A stretch of DNA of 64,000 bases from Neostapfia colusana (Eukaryota; Streptophyta; Magnoliopsida; Poales; Poaceae), in the NCBI GenBank assembly GCA_030760725.1, contig JASWHV010000012.1, positions 21,466,368 to 21,530,367 on the forward strand, written 5' to 3'. Positions 31,578 to 42,423 of the stretch are shown in pieces. Made by a program: the position numbers and the translations under genes. The notes under the pieces were generated by a model. That model saw only the letters and a program-made list of their open reading frames with translations. It was not told the DNA's origin and made no database searches. Numbering within the stretch: position 1 is the first letter of the stretch; each line of letters begins with the position of its first letter.

Positions 31578-34500
31578 TGTCACACCCGGTTTTTCCGAAG
31601 AAACAACCAAGTGAATATCACATGTATGCCAGGATCATTTTCTCATACATGTGATGACAAATAGTGAAGCATCATTTATTACAAGCCAGGTGTCGAATAT
31701 AAATAAGTCTTACATAATAAATGTCTCGATGGACAATAATAAGTTCATCACAAGTAAATAAACTAGCAGCGGAATATTATTCTTTAGGGCTCCATTACAG
31801 GTGTTGCCCGGGGGTCTTCATGAACCTAGAAACCTTCCTCGGGTCCAAAATCTTGGTCATTATACACCACCTCATTATCTTGACCTGAGCAGCAATATAA
31901 ACCAACAAATATGCAAGGTTGAGTACCAATGGTACTCAGTAAGTGTGGGAAAATTATATCATGCATGGCTAGAACAAGGAGAGGTTGAACTCATGGTTAA
32001 AGCACTACGCAATTAATACCTATCACCTTAGCTTATTAAGCACCTACATTACTACACAGGTGAAATGATCCAAATCTCCCATCCCATCATCATAAACCAA
32101 TAACCATAATCATCATTTCCAATGTTAAGCTCCCCGCTTAACTTCAAAAACCATCAATTCTCTAATCATGAATAAGTCCAGGCCGCTCTTAACCGTGAGC
32201 ACGGCTGTCAAGACAGTTTTGACTCTGCAGAGTTTGTACCACTGTACCCACAAGTAGTGATTTCATCCCCCGTTGCCGGGTGGACTAAAAGAACCTCCAT
32301 TATGCCAGTGGCTACGAACCACATTCACACTTCCCAGGTGTGTGGCCAAGAGATCACTACGAAGCCTTTACAAAGGGATTCCCGACGAGCGTGGGCCCAC
32401 TGAGGTTTCACCCCTAACAGCATACAAGAGGCTCCAACCCCGCTGCAGTGGCCCCCTCTTGAGCCTTGCGGTTCATATGGCAGTCCAGCTGACTCCTATT
32501 CCCCGCACCATCCAACACACCCATACTACGCCGGGGATACACCTAATTAATTGGCTAAGCTGCCCCATCTCAGCATGTGGTTGGCACTGTAAAGCCGGGT
32601 TACATGCTCCATGAACCGGTCCTTAGGATCCAGGCAAGTACTAAACACAAACCCAAGTCTCGTGCACCCAGCACACAACCAAAACATCCAACTTGCCTTG
32701 ATCCCTACCTCTACATAACTCACAATGTCTCATTCAAGAGTATGGTAATATAAACTGATGATCTCATGTCCCAAATATCCCATTCTAAGCATGGCTAAGC
32801 ATATGCATGTGTATAAATGACATGACAATATAAATCCCAACCCAAGCTTCAAGGAAACAAGGTAATGCAATTCTAGGAAACTTCCTAGCATGGGTTTCAT
32901 ATTTAACTTGACAATGCAAATAATTCTATCTACACATCCTAGCATAGGATCAAAGTGGTCAAGGACACTTGCCTCCTTCTTGCTGCTCTTGAAATGGGTA
33001 GTCTTGGTCTTGGAATTGAATAACTTGTTCTTGAGCAGGTTCTACTTCATACCATCACACATAGCAAAAGAAAAACAACAATCATAAGACATAGTTCACA
33101 CTTCTACTTCATACAAACCACACATTCACATTTATGAAAGTTTCTTTACCATTTTATGTGTTGTGGATACTCTATGTGTGTTGATTTGGGGCTTGCATAC
33201 ACTTTCATTTACATGTGTAGGATTCCTACTTTGGTGTTCATATTTATACTCACATACTATATATATATATATATATACATATATATATGTGTGTTTCAGT
33301 TTTAAATAAATTCCTTATATATTAAACTACCAAGTATGTATGAAAAGTATTTTTCTTCTCCATATATGCCTTCATAATTTCTATCAACCCTAAACTGAAT
33401 TCTTTATATTTTAGAAACTCCATTTATCATTTACTAGTTTCTATATTTCCAGATTTATATTCTTATGCATAATTGTGCATTTTATTATTAAATTAGTAAT
33501 ACACACTACCTAAACAGATTAGGTTCTGGTCCTAAATAATTTAAGATCATATTTTGACCTTGGCTTCTGATGTATACTATTTCATAATTATTTTCCCTAT
33601 TTTTCTTTAACTATTCTTTACTTAAAAATGTGTCCCTACACTATTAAATGTGAATAATAGATGAAACAGATTTATTTCAGCCCAAAAATATATTTTTATC
33701 TCACTCCAAAGTTTTCTAAGTACTGAGAAAGTTTTTAATAATTTTGACAATTAGGTTTGTCCCCCTTTTTAATATTTAAACACTAGTTACATATTCAATT
33801 TTCTAAATTAAATACCAAACAGAGCTAAAATAATGAATTCACCTCATTACAGGGTCTATAATATTATTTTCATAATTTCCAGGGGTCTAGCTACACTTGT
33901 CAGAGGTGTTTTTCCTAATTTCTATGAAGTCCAGGGGCTAAAACTGATTTTTAAATGAATTTACATGATTTTCTGGAGTTCCAGGGGCTAGATCTGAAGT
34001 TTCCGGGGCTAGCTCTCAATTCCAGAGAACCCCAGGGGGTAGCACGTAAGAATTCCAGTCTTTATAACGCGGGGCTGACGTGGACCGTCTGATTTTAAAC
34101 CGACGGCTGAGATTATAACATCGAACCGGTACGCGGGGTTTTAAAGTCTACCGTGCGATTTAAAATAAACGGCGCACAAGCGGCCACGTCGCTCTGATCG
34201 AGCGCGGGCGGCGCTGCCGGCGGCGCACGGCGGCGGGAAGCGGCGATCTCGCCGGAAACTTTCGGATCCTCGAGAATTCTGCCTAGAACTGTGATCTTAT
34301 GGCCTAGATCGGTAGAGGGGAGGTCAGGGATCTCACCTCGGGGGTTTTCTCGAGCTCGGGGGTCCTGGAAAGTGCTCTGCGGCGAGGTCCGAGGCAAAAC
34401 CACGGCGAAGCTCGTCGGAGCTGGATTTGCACCGTATATCTTCGGGTTTTCTGCACCTGCCAAGTTCCCCGGAGGCGGTGGATCAAGACCAACGAGTTAG

Positions 34501-35038
34501 ATCAGAGTTTCCGAGCTTAGATCGGCCAGAATTCACCGGCGAAGTCTCGGTGCTCACCGGAGTGAAAATCGGCGATCGCGTGCGAAAAACTGATCGGATC
34601 GGTTGTTTTTATAGCCGGGGAAGGGCGGTGGTTCTGTTGTGATCGAGTTAGAGTCCTCAGGGTCCAGAATTCTGCTGCGGAGCGCGGTTTCCCGATCGGT
34701 TGCGATCGCGCGCGCGCGGAGAAGAGTCCGGGGTCGCGGGGTTAGGGATGACAGGCGGGTCCCACCCGTCAGCGAGGGGCAGCGCGGCGCGCGCGGGGGC
34801 GGGCTGCGCGGGAGGTTGCTGGGCCGGCTGGGGTTTCGGCCCACTGGCCAGTTTTTTTCCGGTTTTCCTTTTTCTTTTTCATTTCTTTTCTGTTTTGAGT
34901 ATAATTTGAATTCCAGTTTGAATTTGAATTTTTGCAAAACATGCAATACGTCCAAAAATTTCTAAATTCCCCTCTGAACATGTTTTATGGTTCTAAATCC
35001 AAAGATTTGAATCTTGACTAAAAATTTGGGGTGTTACA
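31578..35038 (-). mobile_element. 5' LTR of element Y
   Basis: 3461 bp. Differs from the 3' LTR by eye at C/T near 31940, A/C near 34461 and one AT-repeat step near 33265. TATA at 34607-34614, polyadenylation signal (rc) at 31675-31680. Confidence 0.95.
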
Positions 35039-35043
35039 ATATT
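35039..35043. repeat. target-site duplication of element Y, right copy (ATATT)
   Basis: Identical to 22302-22306; M's LTR resumes directly after it. Confidence 0.95.
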
Positions 35044-36616
35044 CTCATGCATAATTGTGCATTTTATTATTAAATTAGTAATACACACTACCTAAACAGA
35101 TTAGGTTCTGGTCCTAAATAATTTAAGATCATATTTTGACCTTGGCTTCTGATGTATACTATTTCATAATTATTTTCCATATTTTTCTTTAACTATTCTT
35201 TACTTAAAAATGTGTCCCTATACTATTAAATGTGAATAATAGATGAAACAGATTTATTTCAGCCCAAAAATATATTTTTATCTCACTCCAAAGTTTTCTA
35301 AGTACTGAGAAAGTTTTTAATAAGTTTGACAATTATGTTTGTCCCCCTTTTTAATATTTAAACACTAGTTACATATTCAATTTTCTAAATTAAATACTAA
35401 ACAGAGCTAGAATAATGAATTCATCCCATTACAGGGTCTATAATATCATTTCATAATTTCCAGGGGTCTAGCTACACTTTTCAGAGGTGTTTTTCTTAAT
35501 TTCTATTAAGTCCAGGGGCTAAAACTGATTTTTAAATGAATTTTCATGATTTTCTGGAGTTCCAGGGGCTAGATCTGAAGTTTCCGGGGCTAGCTCTCAA
35601 TTCCAGAGAACCCCAGGGGGTAGCACGTAAGAATTCCAGTCTTTATAACGCGGGGCTGACGTGGACCGTCTGATTTTAAACCGACGGCTGAGATTATAAC
35701 ATCGAACCGGTACGCGGGGTTTTAAAGTCTACCGTGCGATTTAAAATAAACGGCGCACAAGCGGCCACGTCGCTCTGATCGAGCGCGGGCGGCGCTGCCG
35801 GCGGCGCACGGCGGCGGGAAGCGGCGATCTCGCCGGAAAGTTTCGGATCCTCGAGAATTTTGCCTAGAACTGTGATCTTATGGCCTAGATCGGTAGAGGG
35901 GAGGTCAGGGATCTCACCTCGGGGGTTTTCTCGAGCTGGGGGGTCCTGGAAAGTGCTCTGCGGCGAGGTCCGAGGCAAAACCACGGCGAAGCTCGTCGGA
36001 GCTGGATTTGCACCGTATATCTTCGGGTTTTCTGCACCTGCAAAGTTCCCCGGAGGCGGTGGATCAAGACCAACGAGTTAGATCAGAGTTTCCGAGCTTA
36101 GATCGGCCAGAATTCACCGGCGAAGTCTCGGTGCTCACCGGAGTGAAAATCGGCGATCGCGTGCGAAAAACTGATCGGATCGGTTGTTTTTATAGCCGGG
36201 GGAGGGCGGTGGTTCTGTTGTGATCGAGTTAGAGTCCTCAGGTTCCAGAATTCGGCTGCGGGACGCGGTTTCCCGATCGGTTGCGATCGCGCGCGCGGGG
36301 AGAAGTCCGGGGTCGCGGGGTTAGGGATGACAGGCGGGTCCCACATGTCAGCGAGGGGCAGCGCGGCGCGCGCGGGGGCGGGCTGCGCGGGGGTTAGCTG
36401 GGCCGGCTGGGGTTTCGGCCCACTGGCCAGTTTTTTTCTGGTTTTCCTTTTTCTTTTTCATTTCTTTTCTGTATTGAGTATAATTTGAATTCCAGTTTGA
36501 ATTTGAATTTTTGCAAAACATGCAATACGTCCAAAAATTTCTAAATTCCCCTCTGAACATGGTTTATGGTTCTAAATCAAAATTTTGAGTCTTGACTAAA
36601 AATTTGGGGTGTTACA
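35044..36616 (-). mobile_element. 3' LTR of element M, right part
   Basis: Continues from 22306. Contains the U3 with TATA box (rc 36188-36195) and ends TGTAACACCCC on the sense strand at 36616, next to the polypurine tract at 36617-36631. Confidence 0.93.
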
Positions 36617-36661
36617 GCTCTACCCCCCTTAAAAGAAATCTCGTCCTCGAGATTGGTGTTT

Positions 36662-39600
36662 CTAAGAAAACAATTCCGGAAATTGTGCCTTAAGCTCATC
36701 TTCCCGTTCCCAGGTGGCTTCCTCTTCTGAGTGATGCTTCCACTGCACCTTGCACATCCTGATTCTCTTATTTCTGGTGAGGCGTTCCATTGTCTCCAAA
36801 ATCTTGTATGGTTGCTCGGCATAAGACAAATCCTCAGCTACATCCACTTCGTTCATGGGTAACACCTCCTCAGGCGTCCTCAGACATTTCTTGAGTTGCG
36901 ACACATGGAACACATCGTGCACGTCCGACAGATGAACCGGCAACTCTAGTTGGTACGCCACTTCGCCTTTTCTTTCCAAGACTTGAAAGGGTCCGATGTA
37001 TCGAGGTGACAACTTCCCTTTCACCTTGAACCGACGAAGTCCTCTGATAGGGGACACCTTGAGATAAACATAGTCTCCCACGTTGAAAACGAGCTCTCTT
37101 CTTCGCACATCAGCATAACTCTTCTGGCGTGTCTGTGCTATCCTCAAGTTGTTGCGAATCTCCCTCACCTTTGCCTCGGCTTCTTGTAGCACTTCGGGAC
37201 CAAATACTTTACTTTCTCCTGTTTGGTTCCAAAATAGGGGAGTTCTGCACTTCCTTCCATACAAAGCTTCAAACGGTGACATCTTCATACTAGCTTGATA
37301 ACTGTTGTTATAGGAAAACTCCGCATACGGTAAGTTCTTGTCCCAACTCCTATTGTTTTTGAGTGCACATGCCCTTAACATATCTTCAAGGATCTGATTG
37401 GTTCTCTCCGTCTGCCCGTCAGTTTGGGGATGATAGGCAGAACTGAAATTCAGATGGGTTCCCATGGTTTCATGCAACTTTTGCCAAAACCTCGAGGTGA
37501 ACTGCGTCCCTCGATCCGACACTATCTTCTTCGGCACTCCATGGTAACACACAATCCTTGACATGTACAATTCTGCCAATTTGGATCCGCTGTAGCTTTC
37601 TTTCACAGGGATGAAATGAGCTACCTTGGTTAGCCTATCAATAATAACCCATATTGAGTCATACCCGGACTGGGTCCTAGGCAATCCCACGACAAAATCC
37701 ATGCTAATCTCTTCCCACTTCCATTCAGGCACTTTGAGTGGTTGCAGCAATCCCGCGGGTCGTTGATGTTCTGCTTTCACCAACTGACATGTGTCACACA
37801 GGGCAACATGTTCCGCGACATCTCGCTTCATGCCATACCACCAATACCTGCTTTTGAGGTCCTGATACATCTTCGTACTCCCAGGATGAATGGAATAGTC
37901 GGAATCGTGAGCCTCCTTCAAAATTAATTTACGAATCTCCTTTACTTCTGGCACACAGATCCTTTTCCCGTGCCACACCGTTCCTTGTTCATCCTCTCCA
38001 AAACCAGGAGCTTTATTTTCCTTGATGAGCTGTCTGATCTCTTGTATCTTCTCATCATTCTTTTGTCCCTCGCGTATGTCTCGCTCAAGTGTGGAGTCCA
38101 CTTCCATGGCGATGGCTTCACCACTATTTACTAGACATAGATTGAGCCTTATAACCTCGTCCTTCAATTCTGCAGGCATATCCTTCAAGCTCAACTTATT
38201 GACCTGCACTTTCCGACTCAAGGCATCGGCCACGACGTTTGCTTTCCCGGGATGATAGTTGATGCCTACATCAAAGTCATTGATTAGCTCTAACCATCTC
38301 CTTTGTCTAAGGTTGAGGTCTGGCTGTGTGAATATGTACTTCAAACTCTTATGATCCGTATATATCTCTGTCCTCTTCCCCATCAAATAGTGCCGCCAAA
38401 TTTTCAACGCGTGTACCACTGCAGCTAGTTCTAAGTCATGTGTAGGATAGTTCTTCTCGTGCTTCCGAAGCTGCCGGGATGCATATGCCACGACATGTCC
38501 CTCTTGCATGAGAACACATCCCAACCCGTTTCCAGAGGCATCGCAGTACACCGTGAAATTTTTCTGCATATCCGGCATAACCAACACGGGGGCTGTTGTC
38601 AATCTCTTCTTTAGCTCCTGAAAGCTCGTATCGCACTGTGGCGTCCAAGTGAATGTGATTCCCTTTTCCAACAGTTTGGTGAGAGGTCTCGAGATTTTGG
38701 AGAATCCCTCAATAAACCGTCGATAGTATCCAGCCAATCCCAAAAAGCTTCGAACTTCCCCGACATTTTCAGGGGTTTTCCATTTCTGGATATCTTCGAT
38801 TTTGGCGGGATCTACGGAGATTCCTCCCTCCGAGATTATATGTCCTAAAAAGGGAACTCTCTTTAGCCAAAACTCACACTTGCTCAACTTGGCATATAGT
38901 TGGTGTTCTCTCAGCCTCTGTAACACCAACCTTAGATGTTTCTCATGTTCTTCTTCATCTTTGGAGAAGACGAGAATATCATCTATGAAAACCACCACAA
39001 ATTTGTCCAGATATTCCATGAATACCTTGTTCATGAGGTACATGAAATATGCCGGGGCATTGGTTAGCCCGAAAGGCATGACAGTGTATTCATACAGTCC
39101 GTACCGAGATACGAAAGCTGTCTTGGGAATATCAGATTGCCTTATCTTGAGTTGGTGGTATCCCGACCTGAGATCAATTTTCGAGAACACGCAAGCTCCC
39201 CTCAACTGATCAAACAAGTCTTCAATGCGGGGTAGTGGATACTTGTTCTTGATGGTCACCTCATTCAAGGCACGGTAATCCACGCATAACCTTTGAGTTC
39301 CATCTTTCTTAGGCACAAATATTACCGGAGCTCCCCATGGTGAGGAACTAGGGCGAACATACCCCTTTTCCGTCAATTCTCTCAAATGATCCTTGAGCTC
39401 TTCTAGCTGCTTGGAGTCCATTCGATAAGGTCTCTTGTATATCGGGGCTGTTCCCGGTACTAGCTCGATTGCGAATTCCACGTCACGGTCGGGAGGCATT
39501 CCTGGCAACTCCTCCGGAAAAACATCTGGATATTCCCTGATAGTCCGGATTTCCTCAACTTTCACCTCCACTTGATTTAATTTAATGTCCCTCCTAGGCT

Positions 39601-41131
39601 CGTGTATCGTTATGAACTTTACTCTTGTGCCACTAGGGTGAGTTAGTTCCACCGTTCTGGTCGAACAATGGATGATTCCTTTATGTTTGGTCAACCAATC
39701 CATACCCAAAATAATATCTATCCCTTGTGAATCGATCACTATGAGGTTAGCGGTAAATACTACCCCATTAATGTCTAGGTTCACTTTGGGACACACTTGT
39801 CTTGTCCTTATTTCTCCACCTGGAGAATTTACCGCTAGCATATGGTTCATTTGTGTGGTTGCTAGGTCATGCTTCTTAACAAACCCTTGAGCAATGAACG
39901 AATGGGTAGCACCAGAATCAAACAGCAGAGTTGCAAGGTGTAAATTGGCAGGAAACTTACCAACTACCACGTCGGGTGCCTCTTGTGCTTCCTCCATAGT
40001 GACGTGGTTCACCCGTCCTCTCATTACGTTCTGCTGCTGTGGCTGCGTGGGCTTCTTCTTTGGACACTTATGGGCGTAGTGCCCCACTTCACCACAGCTG
40101 AAACATTGCACCCCAATCTTAGATGCTTGGCCCTTGTTGTCTTGGGGTTGGTTTGGGGGTCCTTGCACTGCTGGTCGATGGGGATATGCAGGGCGAGGCT
40201 GTTGTACAAACTGACGTTGCGGCTGTGCTGGTGCTGCGGGAGGCCTGTAGTTTGGGTTGTACCCTCTTGGTGCTGAATAGGGTACCGCAGCACGGCTCGT
40301 CTGCCCCGTAGGTTGCTGCATCATACGTGGGCGGGTGTTGCTCCCTGAGGCTTGATGTGACCACCCAGCCTTCCTCTTATTTTCATTCTCCAGGGCCTTC
40401 AGCTTCCTTTCCACCACAAATGCTCTGTCCACCATCTTTTGAAAGCTTTCATACTCATTGGATGACATTGCACACTGCATCTCTGCGGTAAGTCCTTCCA
40501 CGAAACAATCTTGTTTCTGCTCATCTGTCTCTATGTCTCGTGGAGCATAACGGGATAGTTGAGTGAATTTAGTGAGGTATTCCCTCACCGTCATGTTTCC
40601 CTGCTGCAGTCCCAAAAACTCTTTCCTCTTGTTTTTGAGTTCACCTCTTGGGATGTAATGGTTGCGGAAGCTACGCTTGAACTCTTCCCAAGTGATGCTC
40701 TCAGGGTCATGATGGGCGGCCACGTAGGCGGTCCACCAATCAGCAGCAGGTCCCTGCAATTGATGAGAGGCAAACAGCACCCTCTCATACCCTTGGCATT
40801 GTATGATTCTCATCTTACTTTCAATGGTCTTCAGCCAATCATCTGCCTCCAGAGGTTCAGCAGCACTTGCAAACTTTGGAGGTTGAGTTCCTAGAAACTC
40901 ACTCAACCTTGGTTGGCGTGGTGCAGCTTGTGGAGGTGGAACTTGATGCAAGTTGGCCACTACTTGAGTCAAGTTCTGGATGAGCTGATTTTGGTTCTCC
41001 AGCATTTGATGGAGAGGATCAACTTCTTCACGGCGGCCACCCCGGTTCTGGCCTCCAGAAAGATGAGAGTTGCATGCCTCATCATTGTTGTTGGCGGGGT
41101 TGGCAGCACGTCCTTTTCCTCTTCCGGCCAT
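36662..41131 (-). CDS. gag-pol: Gag-Pol polyprotein of element M (1489 aa)
   Basis: Same length and domain order as the Y protein: gag, CCHC knuckle, DSG protease, RT with FIDD, RNase H, integrase with HHCC and DDE, GPY/F module and a C-terminal chromodomain. RT residue 659 is His (SGYHQLKI), the family consensus, unlike Y. Scattered replacements from Y (for example K for R at residue 5, several in the Pro/Gln-rich segment at about 274-330) show that the two are separate copies. The ORF has no stop or frameshift, so it should be functional if transcribed. Its own 3' LTR is split by Y. Confidence 0.97.
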   Translation of the reverse strand: MAGRGKGRAANPANNNDEACNSHLSGGQNRGGRREEVDPLHQMLENQNQLIQNLTQVVANLHQVPPPQAAPRQPRLSEFLGTQPPKFASAAEPLEADDWLKTIESKMRIIQCQGYERVLFASHQLQGPAADWWTAYVAAHHDPESITWEEFKRSFRNHYIPRGELKNKRKEFLGLQQGNMTVREYLTKFTQLSRYAPRDIETDEQKQDCFVEGLTAEMQCAMSSNEYESFQKMVDRAFVVERKLKALENENKRKAGWSHQASGSNTRPRMMQQPTGQTSRAAVPYSAPRGYNPNYRPPAAPAQPQRQFVQQPRPAYPHRPAVQGPPNQPQDNKGQASKIGVQCFSCGEVGHYAHKCPKKKPTQPQQQNVMRGRVNHVTMEEAQEAPDVVVGKFPANLHLATLLFDSGATHSFIAQGFVKKHDLATTQMNHMLAVNSPGGEIRTRQVCPKVNLDINGVVFTANLIVIDSQGIDIILGMDWLTKHKGIIHCSTRTVELTHPSGTRVKFITIHEPRRDIKLNQVEVKVEEIRTIREYPDVFPEELPGMPPDRDVEFAIELVPGTAPIYKRPYRMDSKQLEELKDHLRELTEKGYVRPSSSPWGAPVIFVPKKDGTQRLCVDYRALNEVTIKNKYPLPRIEDLFDQLRGACVFSKIDLRSGYHQLKIRQSDIPKTAFVSRYGLYEYTVMPFGLTNAPAYFMYLMNKVFMEYLDKFVVVFIDDILVFSKDEEEHEKHLRLVLQRLREHQLYAKLSKCEFWLKRVPFLGHIISEGGISVDPAKIEDIQKWKTPENVGEVRSFLGLAGYYRRFIEGFSKISRPLTKLLEKGITFTWTPQCDTSFQELKKRLTTAPVLVMPDMQKNFTVYCDASGNGLGCVLMQEGHVVAYASRQLRKHEKNYPTHDLELAAVVHALKIWRHYLMGKRTEIYTDHKSLKYIFTQPDLNLRQRRWLELINDFDVGINYHPGKANVVADALSRKVQVNKLSLKDMPAELKDEVIRLNLCLVNSGEAIAMEVDSTLERDIREGQKNDEKIQEIRQLIKENKAPGFGEDEQGTVWHGKRICVPEVKEIRKLILKEAHDSDYSIHPGSTKMYQDLKSRYWWYGMKRDVAEHVALCDTCQLVKAEHQRPAGLLQPLKVPEWKWEEISMDFVVGLPRTQSGYDSIWVIIDRLTKVAHFIPVKESYSGSKLAELYMSRIVCYHGVPKKIVSDRGTQFTSRFWQKLHETMGTHLNFSSAYHPQTDGQTERTNQILEDMLRACALKNNRSWDKNLPYAEFSYNNSYQASMKMSPFEALYGRKCRTPLFWNQTGESKVFGPEVLQEAEAKVREIRNNLRIAQTRQKSYADVRRRELVFNVGDYVYLKVSPIRGLRRFKVKGKLSPRYIGPFQVLERKGEVAYQLELPVHLSDVHDVFHVSQLKKCLRTPEEVLPMNEVDVAEDLSYAEQPYKILETMERLTRNKRIRMCKVQWKHHSEEEATWEREDELKAQFPELFS

Positions 41132-41426
41132 CTGGTAGAATCAACAAATGTTAATTTGAAAGCATTTAGTATCTACTTTCACTTGTTTGTACTCTGAAGT
41201 GTTGAAGTTTTGTTAAAATCTTACGAGGGTTTTATATCTCACACCCAATAAATGCACTATCATTTCCTGTGGGTTCACACACCAAAGCAAAACAATCTGA
41301 AGACGAGGCTGTGGACACTTGCTCATGGCTTCCACAACTCACGTCACACACCAAGCATTATCACACCATTAACTACGTAACGACTCGACTACTCGACCTC
41401 TTGCTAGCTAGGGGAAAGACTCTACA

Positions 41427-42206
41427 CTACTCATCCTCTTGAGCTGGCTCCTCGGGATCTTCCTCCTCATTTTGGCTACCTTCTGACTCTGCTTTGGGTG
41501 GGGAGGCTGCTGGTGGAGAAGTGCGACGACGCCTGATTGCTCGGCGATCCGGGGAGTCAGGGGTCCATGGATCACTTACGGTGACACACAGTTCATTCCC
41601 ATCTCCTCTTTCTCTCGCCTTTAAGCAAGCTCGCAGCAACGCCTCCGTCTCCTTCAGAGTATCTCGGACATCCTGAAGCTCTTGTTGACACTCCTGCAGT
41701 CGAGTGCTGAGCATAGCAGCATCCTCCAAGCACAAGTCCATGTGCTCATGAGAAGTCCCTTGCTGCACCGGTGGGTACTTGTACTCCGTGGTACCACTCT
41801 CACGTTGGAGGACATACATGTACTCAGTTTTGTCCAAGTGGCGACGATAGATGTGGCTCTGGCAGGTGATGGCCTCCCAAGTGACATCTCTCTCCGCGTC
41901 AACTTGTGTTGCTCGACAAGCTGGAGAGTGGTGGATCTTAAGCAGCTGATTCTCGTGTATAATCCTCATCTCCGAACTCCATTCTTCCCTCTTCTCACGG
42001 ATGGTCCTGGTGGAGTTATAGTGGATGATGAGCTTGCCTGTATTGCCGGCGGCTTCGAGCATACGTCGAAGACGGCTCAACAAATCTCCCACTGCCAATC
42101 CGTAGGAAAGGTACGTCACTGGACGACTCTCCTCTCTTTCAGCAAGGGCAACTACGGGAACTCTCCCCCCCGTGGATTTACGAGCGGTGCGAATCATGCG
42201 AACCAT
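41427..42206 (-). CDS. leader ORF0 of element M, 259 aa, with a histone H3 tail-like N-terminus
   Basis: Same ORF as in Y, same start and stop, with Asp for Glu at residue 217 and Gln for Arg at residue 245. The H3-like segment (residues 1-22, 42141-42206) is unchanged. It keeps the coiled-coil region, the RRAIRRRR stretch and the acidic tail. It begins about 200 nt after the PBS and ends about 295 nt before the gag start, so translation of gag from the same RNA would need reinitiation, leaky scanning, splicing or an internal entry mechanism. No known domain is recognised beyond the H3-like tail. Confidence 0.85.
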   Translation of the reverse strand: MVRMIRTARKSTGGRVPVVALAEREESRPVTYLSYGLAVGDLLSRLRRMLEAAGNTGKLIIHYNSTRTIREKREEWSSEMRIIHENQLLKIHHSPACRATQVDAERDVTWEAITCQSHIYRRHLDKTEYMYVLQRESGTTEYKYPPVQQGTSHEHMDLCLEDAAMLSTRLQECQQELQDVRDTLKETEALLRACLKARERGDGNELCVTVSDPWTPDSPDRRAIRRRRTSPPAASPPKAESEGSQNEEEDPEEPAQEDE

Positions 42207-42406
42207 CTAAAACAAAAGAATTTAAAATTAGGTTAGATAAAATTTCAAACAAAAATCCTATTTTTGAATGGAAGTTGGGGTAAGATGAAGAAAATGACTC
42301 TTTTAATAACACTCTTTTACCCACACCTTGGAAAATAGTTTTTAAGAAAATAGGGCCCTTAAATACGTCCATTTCTACCTAGGTCCACGTTCCTACGGGC
42401 AACCTT

Positions 42407-42419
42407 GGCTCTGATACCA
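42407..42419 (-). promoter_or_regulatory. primer binding site of element M
   Basis: Sense TGGTATCAGAGCC after the GAGG spacer, as in Y. Confidence 0.88.
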
Positions 42420-42423
42420 CCTC

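Larger units (their letters stand above)
22307..35038 (-). mobile_element. gypsy chromovirus Y (Tekay/Del type), full length, youngest insertion
   Basis: A 12,732-bp complete minus-strand element with TSD ATATT. It has a 3' LTR 22307-25765 (3459 bp), polypurine tract 25766-25780, gag-pol 25811-30280, ORF0 30580-31359, PBS 31561-31573 and 5' LTR 31578-35038 (3461 bp). The two LTRs differ by eye at only two substitutions and one AT-microsatellite step, so insertion was very recent. It is the same family as M, into whose 3' LTR it is inserted. All domains are present and open; the one notable change is His to Asp at RT residue 659. Confidence 0.97.
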
